From contig JAEUMA010000196.1 of NCBI GenBank assembly GCA_016793565.1, positions 1 through 5,490 on the forward strand: a DNA stretch of 5,490 nt, in the 5' to 3' direction. The first letter of the stretch is position 1, and each line of letters opens with the position of its first letter. A program made the translations under genes and the position numbers. The DNA comes from Rhizobiaceae bacterium. Its GTDB lineage: Bacteria; Pseudomonadota; Alphaproteobacteria; Rhizobiales; Rhizobiaceae. Positions 1 to 5,490 of the stretch are shown here, one piece after another. Under the pieces are notes generated by a model that made no database searches, had not been told where the DNA came from, and was given only the letters and a program-made list of their open reading frames with translations.

Positions 1-478
1 CGAAAAACACATTCAGGACAAAGTGATAGAGGTCATTGTAGAGGTAAATTTGGAAATAGCCAAGAGCCGATATGCTCCAGAACTGCAGCACGGCCACCAG
101 CAGAAGCGTGACGAAGTGCAACGGGTAGAGCCGGGCGAAGCGGGCGCCGAAGAAACTCGCCGCCGACGGGCGGCGGCCGGCGTAGACGGCGGCGAAGACG
201 AAGCCGCTGATCACCCAGAAGAGCTGAACCGCATAGTGGCCGTAGAGGTAGAATGGCCACAGGGTGCCGGAGAGAGGAAGCTGCACCAGCGGCGGAAGCG
301 TTGCGGGCTGCCCGGCCGGAGGAAACCAGAAGTGCTGGTAGTGCCACAACAGGACCGCGAGAGCCGCAAGACCGCGCAGAAGGTCGACCGCCGTATAATG
401 CCGGCCGTCCGGAGCCGGCACCCGCAGGATCCCCGTCGCGCGACGCGAGGCAGATGTTTCGGCAACGGCGTTCCGCAT
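1..478 (-). CDS. Acyltransferase family 3 (OafA/OpgC-like) integral membrane protein, N-terminal part; gene runs off the window
   Basis: The first 159 codons are present; the 3' end lies beyond base 1. By family knowledge these polytopic inner-membrane enzymes transfer acyl groups, often acetyl, onto sugars of O-antigen, exopolysaccharide, Nod factor or periplasmic glucans. The reading shows the usual layout: a short cytoplasmic tail, then DLLRGLAAL at about residues 32-40 opening the first membrane helix, with a conserved-type His46 in LLWHY. QLFWVISGF at about 85-93 matches the family FF-x-ISGF block. FFGARFARLYPLH at about 109-121 matches the R-x-x-RL-x-P block and opens the next helix. 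Family members are usually about 350-400 residues, so less than half is visible. The ATG at 478-476 was chosen because GGGAG sits four bases before it and the family homology begins shortly after. The frame stays open upstream into the glmS tail, so an earlier start is not excluded. It lies 89 bases after glmS. The family is confident; the substrate cannot be told. Confidence 0.88.
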   Translation of the reverse strand, partial: MRNAVAETSASRRATGILRVPAPDGRHYTAVDLLRGLAALAVLLWHYQHFWFPPAGQPATLPPLVQLPLSGTLWPFYLYGHYAVQLFWVISGFVFAAVYAGRRPSAASFFGARFARLYPLHFVTLLLVAVLQFWSISALGYFQIYLYNDLYHFVLNVFF

Positions 479-482
479 GCCA

Positions 483-487
483 CTCCC
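483..487 (-). promoter_or_regulatory. Ribosome binding site of the acyltransferase gene
   Basis: GGGAG on the minus strand, four bases before the ATG at 478-476. It supports this start over the open frame that continues upstream. Confidence 0.5.
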
Positions 488-494
488 GCCATGG

Positions 495-513
495 AGCAGC
501 GCATTGCGCTGCT
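495..513. repeat. 19-base near-perfect palindrome between glmS and the acyltransferase gene
   Basis: Two 9-base arms, AGCAGCGCA and TGCGCTGCT, are perfect reverse complements around one central T. The element ends 17 bases before the acyltransferase ATG and about 55 bases after the glmS stop. No T-run follows it on the minus strand, so it does not look like a classical intrinsic terminator. It could be an operator for a dimeric regulator or an mRNA hairpin close to the ribosome binding site. The symmetry is seen; any function is inference. Confidence 0.45.
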
Positions 514-567
514 GCTTCTCCGGTCGGCGGTGACTAGGATCCGAATCGGCGCGCCGGTTCAAGCACG

Positions 568-2391
568 CTATTCGACGGTGACGGATTTCGCCAGGTTGCG
601 GGGCTGGTCTACGTCGGTGCCCATGAACACGGCGGTAAAGTAGGCCAGCATCTGGATCGGCAGGGCATAGACGATCGGCGCGATCAGTTCCGGCACGTCC
701 GGCAGGACGATCGTCTCCATGGTCTTCACCGTGGCATGCTTGGCGCCCTTCTGGTCGGTCACCAAGATGATGCGGCCGCCGCGCGCCGCCACTTCCTGCA
801 TGTTCGACACGGTCTTTTCGAAGACGCGGTCGTGCGGCGCGATCACGATCACAGGCATCGACTCGTCAATCAGCGCGATCGGCCCGTGCTTGAGTTCGCC
901 TGCCGCGTAACCTTCGGCATGTATGTAGCTGATTTCTTTCAGCTTCAATGCGCCTTCCATGGCCAGCGGATAGCTGGTGTCGCGGCCGAGGTACAGCACA
1001 TGCCGGACCTGCGCCAGCTCGCGCGCGACCTTTTCAATCTGTTGGTCGAGCTTGAGCACCTGGCTGGCGTAGCGCGGGGCCTCGGATAGCTGGCGCACCA
1101 GCGTGCGCTCGTCGTCGGCCGAGATCGCACCGCGCTCCCGCGCCGCGCGGACCGCCAGCGACGCCAGAACGGAAAGCTGGCAGGTAAACGCTTTGGTCGA
1201 GGCGACGCCGATCTCCGGCCCGGCGAGCGTCGGGAATATGGCGTCGGACTCACGCGCGATCGTGGATTCGCGGACGTTGACGATGGAGCCGATCTTCAGG
1301 CCGCCCGAGCGGCAGTAGCGCAGGGACGCCAGCGTGTCCGCCGTCTCGCCGGACTGCGAGACGAACATCGCGCCGCTCGATTTCGACAGCGGCATCTCGC
1401 GATAGCGAAATTCCGACGCGATATCGATGTCCACCGGCAGGCGGGCATAGCGCTCGAACCAATATTTGGAGATCAGCCCGGCGAGATAGGCCGTGCCGCA
1501 AGCCGCAATCGACAGCCGGTCGATGGAGGCGAAGTCGAACGGCATTTCGAAGGCCTTGGCCTTGCCGCCCGCGAAGTCGAGATAGTGCGCCAGGGTGTGC
1601 GAAATCACCTCCGGCTGCTCATGGATCTCCTTTTCCATGAAGTGGCGGTGGTTGCCCTTGTCGACGAGGAAACTGGTGCCGACCGACTGCTGGCGCTTCC
1701 GGTGCACCTTGTTGCCGTCCATGTCGTAGATGGCGATGGAGTTGCGGCGCACCACCGCCCAGTCGCCGTCTTCCAGGTAGGTGATGGAGTTGGTGAACGG
1801 CGCCAGCGCGATGGCGTCGGAACCGAGGAACATCTCGCTTTCGCCGTGACCGACCGCGAGCGGTGGCCCGTTACGGGCGCCGACGATCATGTCCTCGTCG
1901 CCCTTGAACATGATAGCGAGCGCGAAGGCGCCCTCAAGGCGCTTCAGCGTGTTGTGCGCGGCTTCCACCGGCGTAGCGCCGCGCGCCAATTCGCGCGCGA
2001 CAAGATGCGCCACCACCTCGGTGTCCGTCTGCGAGGTGAAGACATAACCGTCGGCCGTCAGTTCGTCGCGCAATTCGGCGAAGTTCTCGATGATGCCGTT
2101 GTGGACGATCGCAACGCCGTCTGAGAAATGCGGATGCGCATTGGTCTCGTTCGGCACGCCGTGGGTGGCCCAGCGGGTATGGCCTATGCCGATCATGCCG
2201 TCGAGGGGCTCTTCCTTGAGCCGGCGTTCGAGATTGACCAGCTTGCCTTCAGCGCGTCGGCGCGAGAGCTGGCCGTGCTCGATGGTGGCGACGCCCGCCG
2301 AGTCGTAGCCGCGGTATTCCAGCCGCTTCAGCGCGTCCAGAATAAGCGGCGCCACCGGCGAATGACCGACGATTCCAACGATGCCGCACAT
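568..2391 (-). CDS. glmS: Glutamine--fructose-6-phosphate aminotransferase (isomerizing), GlmS, complete
   Basis: Cytoplasmic enzyme making glucosamine-6-phosphate and glutamate from fructose-6-phosphate and glutamine, the entry step to UDP-GlcNAc. The product is 607 residues, close to the 609 of E. coli. The start is fixed by MCGIVGI: Cys2 must become the N-terminal nucleophile of the class II glutamine amidotransferase domain (about 2-220). An upstream in-frame ATG at 2433 would bury it. Visible motifs are LEYRGYDSAG (24-33), HTRWATHG (71-78), HNGIIEN (97-103, oxyanion-hole Asn-Gly) and QTDTE (121-125). Two SIS sugar-phosphate domains follow, at about 290-430 (ACGT near 297, SQSGET at 345-350, ASTK at 397-400) and 460-600. 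The isomerase residues aligning with E. coli Lys485, Glu488, His504 and Lys603 are Lys483, Glu486, His502 and Lys602. The C-terminal tail DQPRNLAKSVTVE is canonical. It follows glmU after 161 bases. No truncation or missing catalytic residue is seen. Confidence 0.99.
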   Translation of the reverse strand: MCGIVGIVGHSPVAPLILDALKRLEYRGYDSAGVATIEHGQLSRRRAEGKLVNLERRLKEEPLDGMIGIGHTRWATHGVPNETNAHPHFSDGVAIVHNGIIENFAELRDELTADGYVFTSQTDTEVVAHLVARELARGATPVEAAHNTLKRLEGAFALAIMFKGDEDMIVGARNGPPLAVGHGESEMFLGSDAIALAPFTNSITYLEDGDWAVVRRNSIAIYDMDGNKVHRKRQQSVGTSFLVDKGNHRHFMEKEIHEQPEVISHTLAHYLDFAGGKAKAFEMPFDFASIDRLSIAACGTAYLAGLISKYWFERYARLPVDIDIASEFRYREMPLSKSSGAMFVSQSGETADTLASLRYCRSGGLKIGSIVNVRESTIARESDAIFPTLAGPEIGVASTKAFTCQLSVLASLAVRAARERGAISADDERTLVRQLSEAPRYASQVLKLDQQIEKVARELAQVRHVLYLGRDTSYPLAMEGALKLKEISYIHAEGYAAGELKHGPIALIDESMPVIVIAPHDRVFEKTVSNMQEVAARGGRIILVTDQKGAKHATVKTMETIVLPDVPELIAPIVYALPIQMLAYFTAVFMGTDVDQPRNLAKSVTVE

Positions 2392-2395
2392 GTCA

Positions 2396-2402
2396 CTTCC
2401 CC
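2396..2402 (-). promoter_or_regulatory. Ribosome binding site of glmS, deciding the start
   Basis: GGGGAAG on the minus strand lies four bases before the ATG at 2391-2389. It agrees with the start demanded by the catalytic Cys2. The alternative ATG at 2433 has only a GGAGG about 17 bases away, too far for normal initiation. Confidence 0.7.
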
Positions 2403-2434
2403 GAATCCTGCCGGCTCGAACTTGGCGCGGCATG

Positions 2435-2464
2435 TAGGAACTTTCGCCGTCCTCCGGTAGTCAA
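2435..2464 (-). promoter_or_regulatory. Weak candidate sigma-70 promoter for glmS in the 161-base glmU-glmS gap
   Basis: On the minus strand, TTGACT (2464-2459) matches five of six bases of the -35 consensus. An 18-base spacer leads to TTCCTA (2440-2435), a poor -10 box. A start of transcription would fall roughly 35 bases before the glmS ATG. The remainder of the gap (2392-2552) shows no ORF, no T-tailed terminator after glmU, and only a very small inverted repeat, TCACC-GT-GGTGA, at about 2481-2492. Read-through from glmU remains equally likely. Confidence 0.25.
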
Positions 2465-2552
2465 TTCCGGTTTCTGTCTGTCACCGTGGTGAACGGAGCC
2501 GTGAGCGCAAGCCTAGGACGGCGCGATTGACATCCGGTTACCGCACGAAACG

Positions 2553-3899
2553 TTACTTTTTCGCGGCGGCCGCGCGCATGGCGCGAAGAATTCTCGCGCG
2601 CTCGGGCTTGGTGACCTGGCGGGCGCGGCCGATCGCCAGGCCGTCCGCCGGAACATCGTCTGTGATCACGCTGCCGGAGGCCACATAGGCGCCGTCGCCG
2701 ATGGTCAGCGGGGCGACGAGGGCGGAGTTCGAGCCGATGAAGGCGTTGGCGCCGATGTCGGTGAAGAATTTTCCATAACCGTCATAATTGCAGGTGATAG
2801 TCCCGGCCCCGACATTGGCGCAGGCACCGACACGCGCATCGCCGATATAGGTGAGATGGTTGATCTTGGCGCCCTCCTCGATCACCGCCTTCTTCACCTC
2901 GCAGAAATTGCCGACCTTCGATTTTTCGTGCAGATCCGCGCCGGGGCGCAGGCGGGCAAAAGGGCCGACCTCGGCACGCGGCGCAACCTTCGCGCCTTCG
3001 ATGTGGGAGAAGCCGTGGATGGTGACGTCAGCGCCGACTTTCACGCCCGGCCCGAAGAACACGTTTGGCTCGATGATCGTATCGGGCCCGATTTCGGTAT
3101 CGTGGGCGAAATGGACTGTCTCCGGCGCGACCAGCGTGACGCCCGCGAGCATCATCGCCTTGCGCCGGCGCTGCTGCCAGATCGCCTCCGCCTCGGCCAG
3201 CTCGGCGCGGTTGTTGATGCCGAGCGCGTTCTCGAAGGCCGCCTCGGTGACCGTGGCACGCAGCCGGTCGCGCCTGGCGATCTCGACGATGTCGGTCAGA
3301 TAGTACTCGCCCTTGGCGTTCTGATTGCCGACGGCGTCGAGCAGCTGCAGCGCCTTGCGGCCGTCGATCGCCATCAGCCCGCCGTTGCACAGGTCGATGC
3401 GGCGCTCCGCCTCGCTGCAGTCGCGGTGCTCGCGGATGGCGACGAGTTCGCCGTCTTCGACGATCAGGCGGCCGTAGCCGGTCGGATCGGCGGCGCGGAA
3501 GCCCATGACGGAGACAGCGGCACCCTGAGCGAGCGGCGCGCGAAGCCGGGCAAGCACCTCCGTCTCGACAAGCGGCGTGTCGCCGAACATCACCAGCACG
3601 TCGTCGTAGCCGCGCGCCAGCGCCTCTCGCGCCGCCAGCACGGCATGCGCCGTACCGAGCCGCTCCGCCTGCACAAAAACGGAAGCGTCCGGGATCAGCT
3701 TGGCCGCGGCCGTGCGCACGGCATCGGCGCCGTGCCCCACCACCAGCGCGATGTCGCCGCCGGCGGCCTTGGCCGCCGACGCCACATGGCCGACCATCGG
3801 CAGGCCGGCGATGGCGTGCAGCACCTTGGGCAGCGTGCTTTTCATGCGCGTGCCCTCCCCGGCGGCGAGGATGACGGCCAGGCAGCTTCGGTTGGTCAT
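2553..3899 (-). CDS. glmU: Bifunctional GlmU: glucosamine-1-phosphate N-acetyltransferase / N-acetylglucosamine-1-phosphate uridylyltransferase, complete
   Basis: Cytoplasmic, normally trimeric enzyme completing UDP-GlcNAc synthesis. The C-terminal domain acetylates GlcN-1-P with acetyl-CoA, and the N-terminal domain adds UMP from UTP. The product is 448 residues (E. coli 456). The N-terminal nucleotidyltransferase domain (about 1-230) shows LAAGEGTRM (11-19) with Arg18 and Lys25 of PKV, GTAHA (82-86), GDTPL with Asp107 for the metal, GYGRL (141-145), Glu157, Asn172 and GEYYLTD (197-203). The left-handed beta-helix of hexapeptide repeats (about 252-425) carries Arg318, Lys336, catalytic-base His348, Asn371 in TCNYDG and Lys377. 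All five sit exactly 15 positions before E. coli Arg333, Lys351, His363, Asn386 and Lys392, so both active sites look intact. The ATG at 3899-3897 has GGAAGG four bases upstream. The much longer open frame upstream is an out-of-frame shadow of ccdA. The gene lies 68 bases after ccdA and 161 before glmS. Confidence 0.99.
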   Translation of the reverse strand: MTNRSCLAVILAAGEGTRMKSTLPKVLHAIAGLPMVGHVASAAKAAGGDIALVVGHGADAVRTAAAKLIPDASVFVQAERLGTAHAVLAAREALARGYDDVLVMFGDTPLVETEVLARLRAPLAQGAAVSVMGFRAADPTGYGRLIVEDGELVAIREHRDCSEAERRIDLCNGGLMAIDGRKALQLLDAVGNQNAKGEYYLTDIVEIARRDRLRATVTEAAFENALGINNRAELAEAEAIWQQRRRKAMMLAGVTLVAPETVHFAHDTEIGPDTIIEPNVFFGPGVKVGADVTIHGFSHIEGAKVAPRAEVGPFARLRPGADLHEKSKVGNFCEVKKAVIEEGAKINHLTYIGDARVGACANVGAGTITCNYDGYGKFFTDIGANAFIGSNSALVAPLTIGDGAYVASGSVITDDVPADGLAIGRARQVTKPERARILRAMRAAAAKK

Positions 3900-3903
3900 G
3901 ACA

Positions 3904-3909
3904 CCTTCC
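3904..3909 (-). promoter_or_regulatory. Ribosome binding site of glmU
   Basis: GGAAGG on the minus strand, four bases before the ATG at 3899-3897. It decides this start against the long open frame extending upstream through the ccdA region. Confidence 0.65.
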
Positions 3910-3931
3910 AGACGGCGGGAATCGCGACGAT

Positions 3932-3960
3932 TATCTAGCATCGCGCCGGCCGCGCTCCAA
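3932..3960 (-). promoter_or_regulatory. Candidate sigma-70-type promoter for glmU (and possibly glmS)
   Basis: On the minus strand TTGGAG (3960-3955), a 17-base spacer, then TAGATA (3937-3932), which continues as TAGATAAT. The -10 box matches TATAAT-like sequences well and the spacing is ideal. Transcription would begin near 3925, leaving a leader of about 26 bases containing the GGAAGG site. The -35 box begins only eight bases past the ccdA stop codon, so the compact gap seems to hold a full promoter. This suggests glmU need not depend on ccdA transcription. Confidence 0.45.
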
Positions 3961-3967
3961 ACGGACG

Positions 3968-4711
3968 TCAGCCGAGCCGGCCGAGCACCGGAAAAGTCTC
4001 CAGCAGCCAATAGGAGGCCGTCTGGATGCCGCCGGTGAGGAACAGGACGCCGGCCGCGACCAGGAGCGCGCCGATCACCTTCTCCACCCTCCCGAGATGC
4101 ACGCGGAAGCGCGCCAGGAAGCGCATGAAGGCACCTGAAAACAGGGCTGCGACGATGAAGGGGATGCCGAGACCCAGCGAGTAGGCCGCGAGCAGCAGGG
4201 CCCCTTCCGCGACGGTCTCGCGGCCGCCGGCCAGCGTCAGGATCGGGCCGAGCACCGGGCCGATGCACGGCGTCCAGCCGAAGGCGAAGGCGAGGCCCAT
4301 GATGTAGGCCGCGAGCAAGCTCGTGGGCCGTCCGGGCGCCTGGAAGCGGGCCTCGCGCGACAGAAACCCGATGCGCAAAACGCCGAGAAAGTTGAGGCCC
4401 ATGAGGATGATGAGGATGCCGGCGACGATGGCGAGTGGCTCCTGCCACACCCGCAGCAGGCGTCCGACCGTGGACGCGCCGGCGCCGAGCGCGATGAAGA
4501 CGGTGCTGAAGCCTGCCACGAAGGCGAACGAGGCCAGCACCAGCGCACGCCGGCCGGCGGTGTTGGGCTGCTCGGCCGTGCCGCGGAATTCGTCGACCGA
4601 GACGCCTGCCATGTAGCAGAGGTAAGGCGGCACGAGCGGCAGCACGCAGGGCGACAGGAAGGACAGGGCACCGGCGCCGATCGCCGTCAGATAGCTGATG
4701 TCCAAAGCCAT
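3968..4711 (-). CDS. ccdA: CcdA-type cytochrome c biogenesis / thiol-disulfide interchange membrane protein, complete
   Basis: Inner-membrane protein of the CcdA/DsbD-beta family, which by family knowledge carries electrons from cytoplasmic thioredoxin to periplasmic thiol proteins, for example to keep apocytochrome c cysteines reduced. The product is 247 residues, typical for a stand-alone CcdA without DsbD alpha or gamma domains. Six hydrophobic segments are readable at about 6-35, 57-80, 92-112, 132-160, 168-195 and 210-230. The paired redox cysteines are Cys22 in LSPCVLPLVP (helix 1) and Cys149 in GWTPCIGPVLGP (helix 4), the expected symmetric positions. A third cysteine, Cys32, lies at the end of helix 1. 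The start at ATG 4711-4709 fits the family N terminus; a TTG at 4789 would add an unlikely Pro/Arg-rich tail. The Shine-Dalgarno match is weak (GGACG, eight bases spacing). No redox partner gene is adjacent. A role in another thiol-redox path than cytochrome c is possible. Confidence 0.93.
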   Translation of the reverse strand: MALDISYLTAIGAGALSFLSPCVLPLVPPYLCYMAGVSVDEFRGTAEQPNTAGRRALVLASFAFVAGFSTVFIALGAGASTVGRLLRVWQEPLAIVAGILIILMGLNFLGVLRIGFLSREARFQAPGRPTSLLAAYIMGLAFAFGWTPCIGPVLGPILTLAGGRETVAEGALLLAAYSLGLGIPFIVAALFSGAFMRFLARFRVHLGRVEKVIGALLVAAGVLFLTGGIQTASYWLLETFPVLGRLG

Positions 4712-4733
4712 GCGTCGCGTCCGTCCCCATGGC

Positions 4734-4748
4734 GGCGCCGATGGCGCC
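4734..4748. repeat. GGCGCC inverted repeat in the ccdA leader
   Basis: Two copies of the self-complementary hexamer GGCGCC (4734-4739 and 4743-4748) are separated by three bases, allowing a six-base-pair GC hairpin in the ccdA mRNA about 23 bases before the ATG. No T-run follows. It could mildly influence translation of ccdA, whose ribosome site is weak, but in GC-rich DNA it may be chance. Confidence 0.3.
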
Positions 4749-4814
4749 CCTCTTATCCTGTCGTGCGGCGTGGTCGGGATTCCCGGCAACCGCCCGCCGC
4801 ACGCCTGCGCCGCG

Positions 4815-4844
4815 CATATAGCGGCATCGTTTGCCAGCCACCAA
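4815..4844 (-). promoter_or_regulatory. Candidate promoter for ccdA
   Basis: On the minus strand TTGGTG (4844-4839), an 18-base spacer, then TATATG (4820-4815); CTATAT, one base earlier, also resembles alphaproteobacterial -10 boxes. Transcription would start near 4808, leaving a leader of about 95 bases. The -10 box sits in the loop of a five-base inverted repeat (GCCGC at 4809-4813, GCGGC at 4821-4825). No T-tailed terminator for the upstream gene is visible in this 156-base gap. Confidence 0.3.
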
Positions 4845-4867
4845 TCACCATTGCGTGCCGACGCCGC

Positions 4868-5490
4868 TCAGCCCGGAGATGTCTCTGCTTCCGCCGCCAG
4901 CCTGGCATGCAGGAATTCGAGAAAGGCGTCGAAGCGCCCTTCGCTCGCCAACCGCCTCGGCATTCCGAGGATAAGCTCTGTCGTGTCGTCAACGGTCGTC
5001 AGGACCGAAAAGACGCTGCCCGCCATCGGCAGGGCGAACAGGCCGCGCATGCGAAATTCGTCGCAGCTGTAGTGGCCGCTGTCGAGACGGCCTAGATTGG
5101 AGATCAGCGCCGTCTCCATCGGCCGGTCCCTCAGCATCCTGCTCAGCAGCCGGTCCATCCAACCGAGCGGTATCGCCTTGAGTACGTTGACGCTGGCCGG
5201 AAAGTACGCATCACTGCGCGCATCGAGCATAGCGGCCAGCTTTCGCCTGAAGTCGTCGGCCGTCTCGCCGCGCTCCAATTGGACCATCAGCATGTTGGCG
5301 AAGTTGCCGACGCTGTTGAGCCCCGGCAGATGCCGGCGCAGGTCGACCGGAACCGCGAAGGACGCTGTCTTATCGGTATGTCCGTAGGCGTATTCCGCCA
5401 TGATGGCGGCCAGACGCGCGAGCAGGTTGCGGCCATGGGTGCGCAGGCGCACGCGGCGCCATTCGTCTCCGGGGTCGTCGCCGAACGAAG
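4868..5490 (-). CDS. Condensation/CoA-dependent acyltransferase-superfamily-like protein, C-terminal part; 5' end outside the window
   Basis: The frame is open to the window edge, giving about 206 C-terminal residues ending at TGA 4870-4868. The apparent GTG start at 5452 is internal, because the frame continues upstream with protein-like sequence. The segment VPVDLRRHLPGLNSVGNFAN, about 55-75 residues into the visible part, resembles the block in condensation domains and wax-ester-synthase/PapA-type acyltransferases where a substrate-tunnel strand with a conserved Arg precedes a GN-F-N or GP-F-N turn. A later SNLGRL resembles the following strand-turn of these folds. No transmembrane segment is evident, so it is probably cytoplasmic. 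The diagnostic HHxxxDG motif would lie in the missing N-terminal half, so the assignment rests on partial similarity and the substrate is unknown. It could be a stand-alone alcohol/amine acyltransferase or the end of a larger synthetase. It precedes ccdA by 156 bases with no evident functional link. Confidence 0.6.
   Translation of the reverse strand, partial: SFGDDPGDEWRRVRLRTHGRNLLARLAAIMAEYAYGHTDKTASFAVPVDLRRHLPGLNSVGNFANMLMVQLERGETADDFRRKLAAMLDARSDAYFPASVNVLKAIPLGWMDRLLSRMLRDRPMETALISNLGRLDSGHYSCDEFRMRGLFALPMAGSVFSVLTTVDDTTELILGMPRRLASEGRFDAFLEFLHARLAAEAETSPG

Noticed and set aside
33..504. Small minus-strand frames of 104 and 97 codons at 33-347 and 211-504
   Set aside because: They are other-frame shadows of the acyltransferase gene, whose reading frame shows the family motifs in order from 478 to the window edge.
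547..556. CGGCGCGCCG palindrome just after the glmS stop as a terminator
   Set aside because: It is only ten bases with no loop and no T-run on the minus strand. Such GC palindromes arise often by chance here.
23..643. Plus-strand open frame of 206 codons
   Set aside because: It is antisense to the acyltransferase and the glmS tail, low in hydrophobic structure, and has no recognisable motif.
2392..2552. Possible glmS ribozyme or other structured leader before glmS
   Set aside because: The glmS ribozyme is a Gram-positive feature. I see no matching core or extended paired structure in these 161 bases, only a five-base-pair inverted repeat.
2527..2555. Perfect TTGACA on the plus strand at 2527-2532 as an antisense promoter into glmU
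   Set aside because: At normal spacing only ACGTTA-like sequence follows, which is a poor -10 box, and no plus-strand gene exists to be expressed.
2856..3938. Long plus-strand open frame (360 codons) antisense to glmU
   Set aside because: It lies over a complete glmU with both active sites intact. Long antisense frames are expected in GC-rich DNA, and its translation is Arg/Asp/Gln-rich with no recognisable domain.
3900..4844. N-terminal extension of GlmU giving a 763-residue fusion protein
   Set aside because: The extra part is an out-of-frame shadow of ccdA, rich in Arg and Ala with no domain. The GlmU family start at 3899 has its own GGAAGG site.

Overview
The window looks like chromosomal DNA from a GC-rich alphaproteobacterium, most likely of the Rhizobiales (Mesorhizobium/Phyllobacteriaceae-like). 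I base this on protein character, the glmU-glmS pairing and codon bias, not on a search. All five genes lie on the minus strand and are transcribed from high to low coordinates. There is no tRNA, rRNA, CRISPR array, insertion sequence or phage gene, and both ends cut through a gene.

In transcription order: (1) 5490-4868, the C-terminal part of a protein resembling the condensation/CoA-dependent acyltransferase superfamily; (2) 4711-3968, a complete six-helix CcdA-type thiol-disulfide membrane transporter; (3) 3899-2553, complete glmU; (4) 2391-568, complete glmS; (5) 478-1, the N-terminal part of an acyltransferase-3 (OafA/OpgC-like) membrane protein. The genes are separated by gaps of 156, 68, 161 and 89 bases. 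They are codirectional but not tightly coupled, and candidate promoters can be proposed before ccdA, glmU and glmS.

The core is the amino-sugar pathway. GlmS makes glucosamine-6-phosphate from fructose-6-phosphate and glutamine. GlmM (not in this window) isomerises it. GlmU acetylates and uridylylates it to UDP-N-acetylglucosamine, the precursor of peptidoglycan, lipid A and, in rhizobia, Nod factors and surface polysaccharides. The downstream acyltransferase-3 family typically O-acylates sugars or envelope glycans, so its position beside glmUS fits an envelope theme, but that link is inference. CcdA moves reducing power across the inner membrane and has no visible functional tie to its neighbours.

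I see no clearly new system. The most unusual signals are the uneven distribution of GANTC sites (one in every intergenic gap, few in genes), a near-perfect 19-base palindrome just before the acyltransferase gene, and the unresolved identity of the truncated condensation-like protein.
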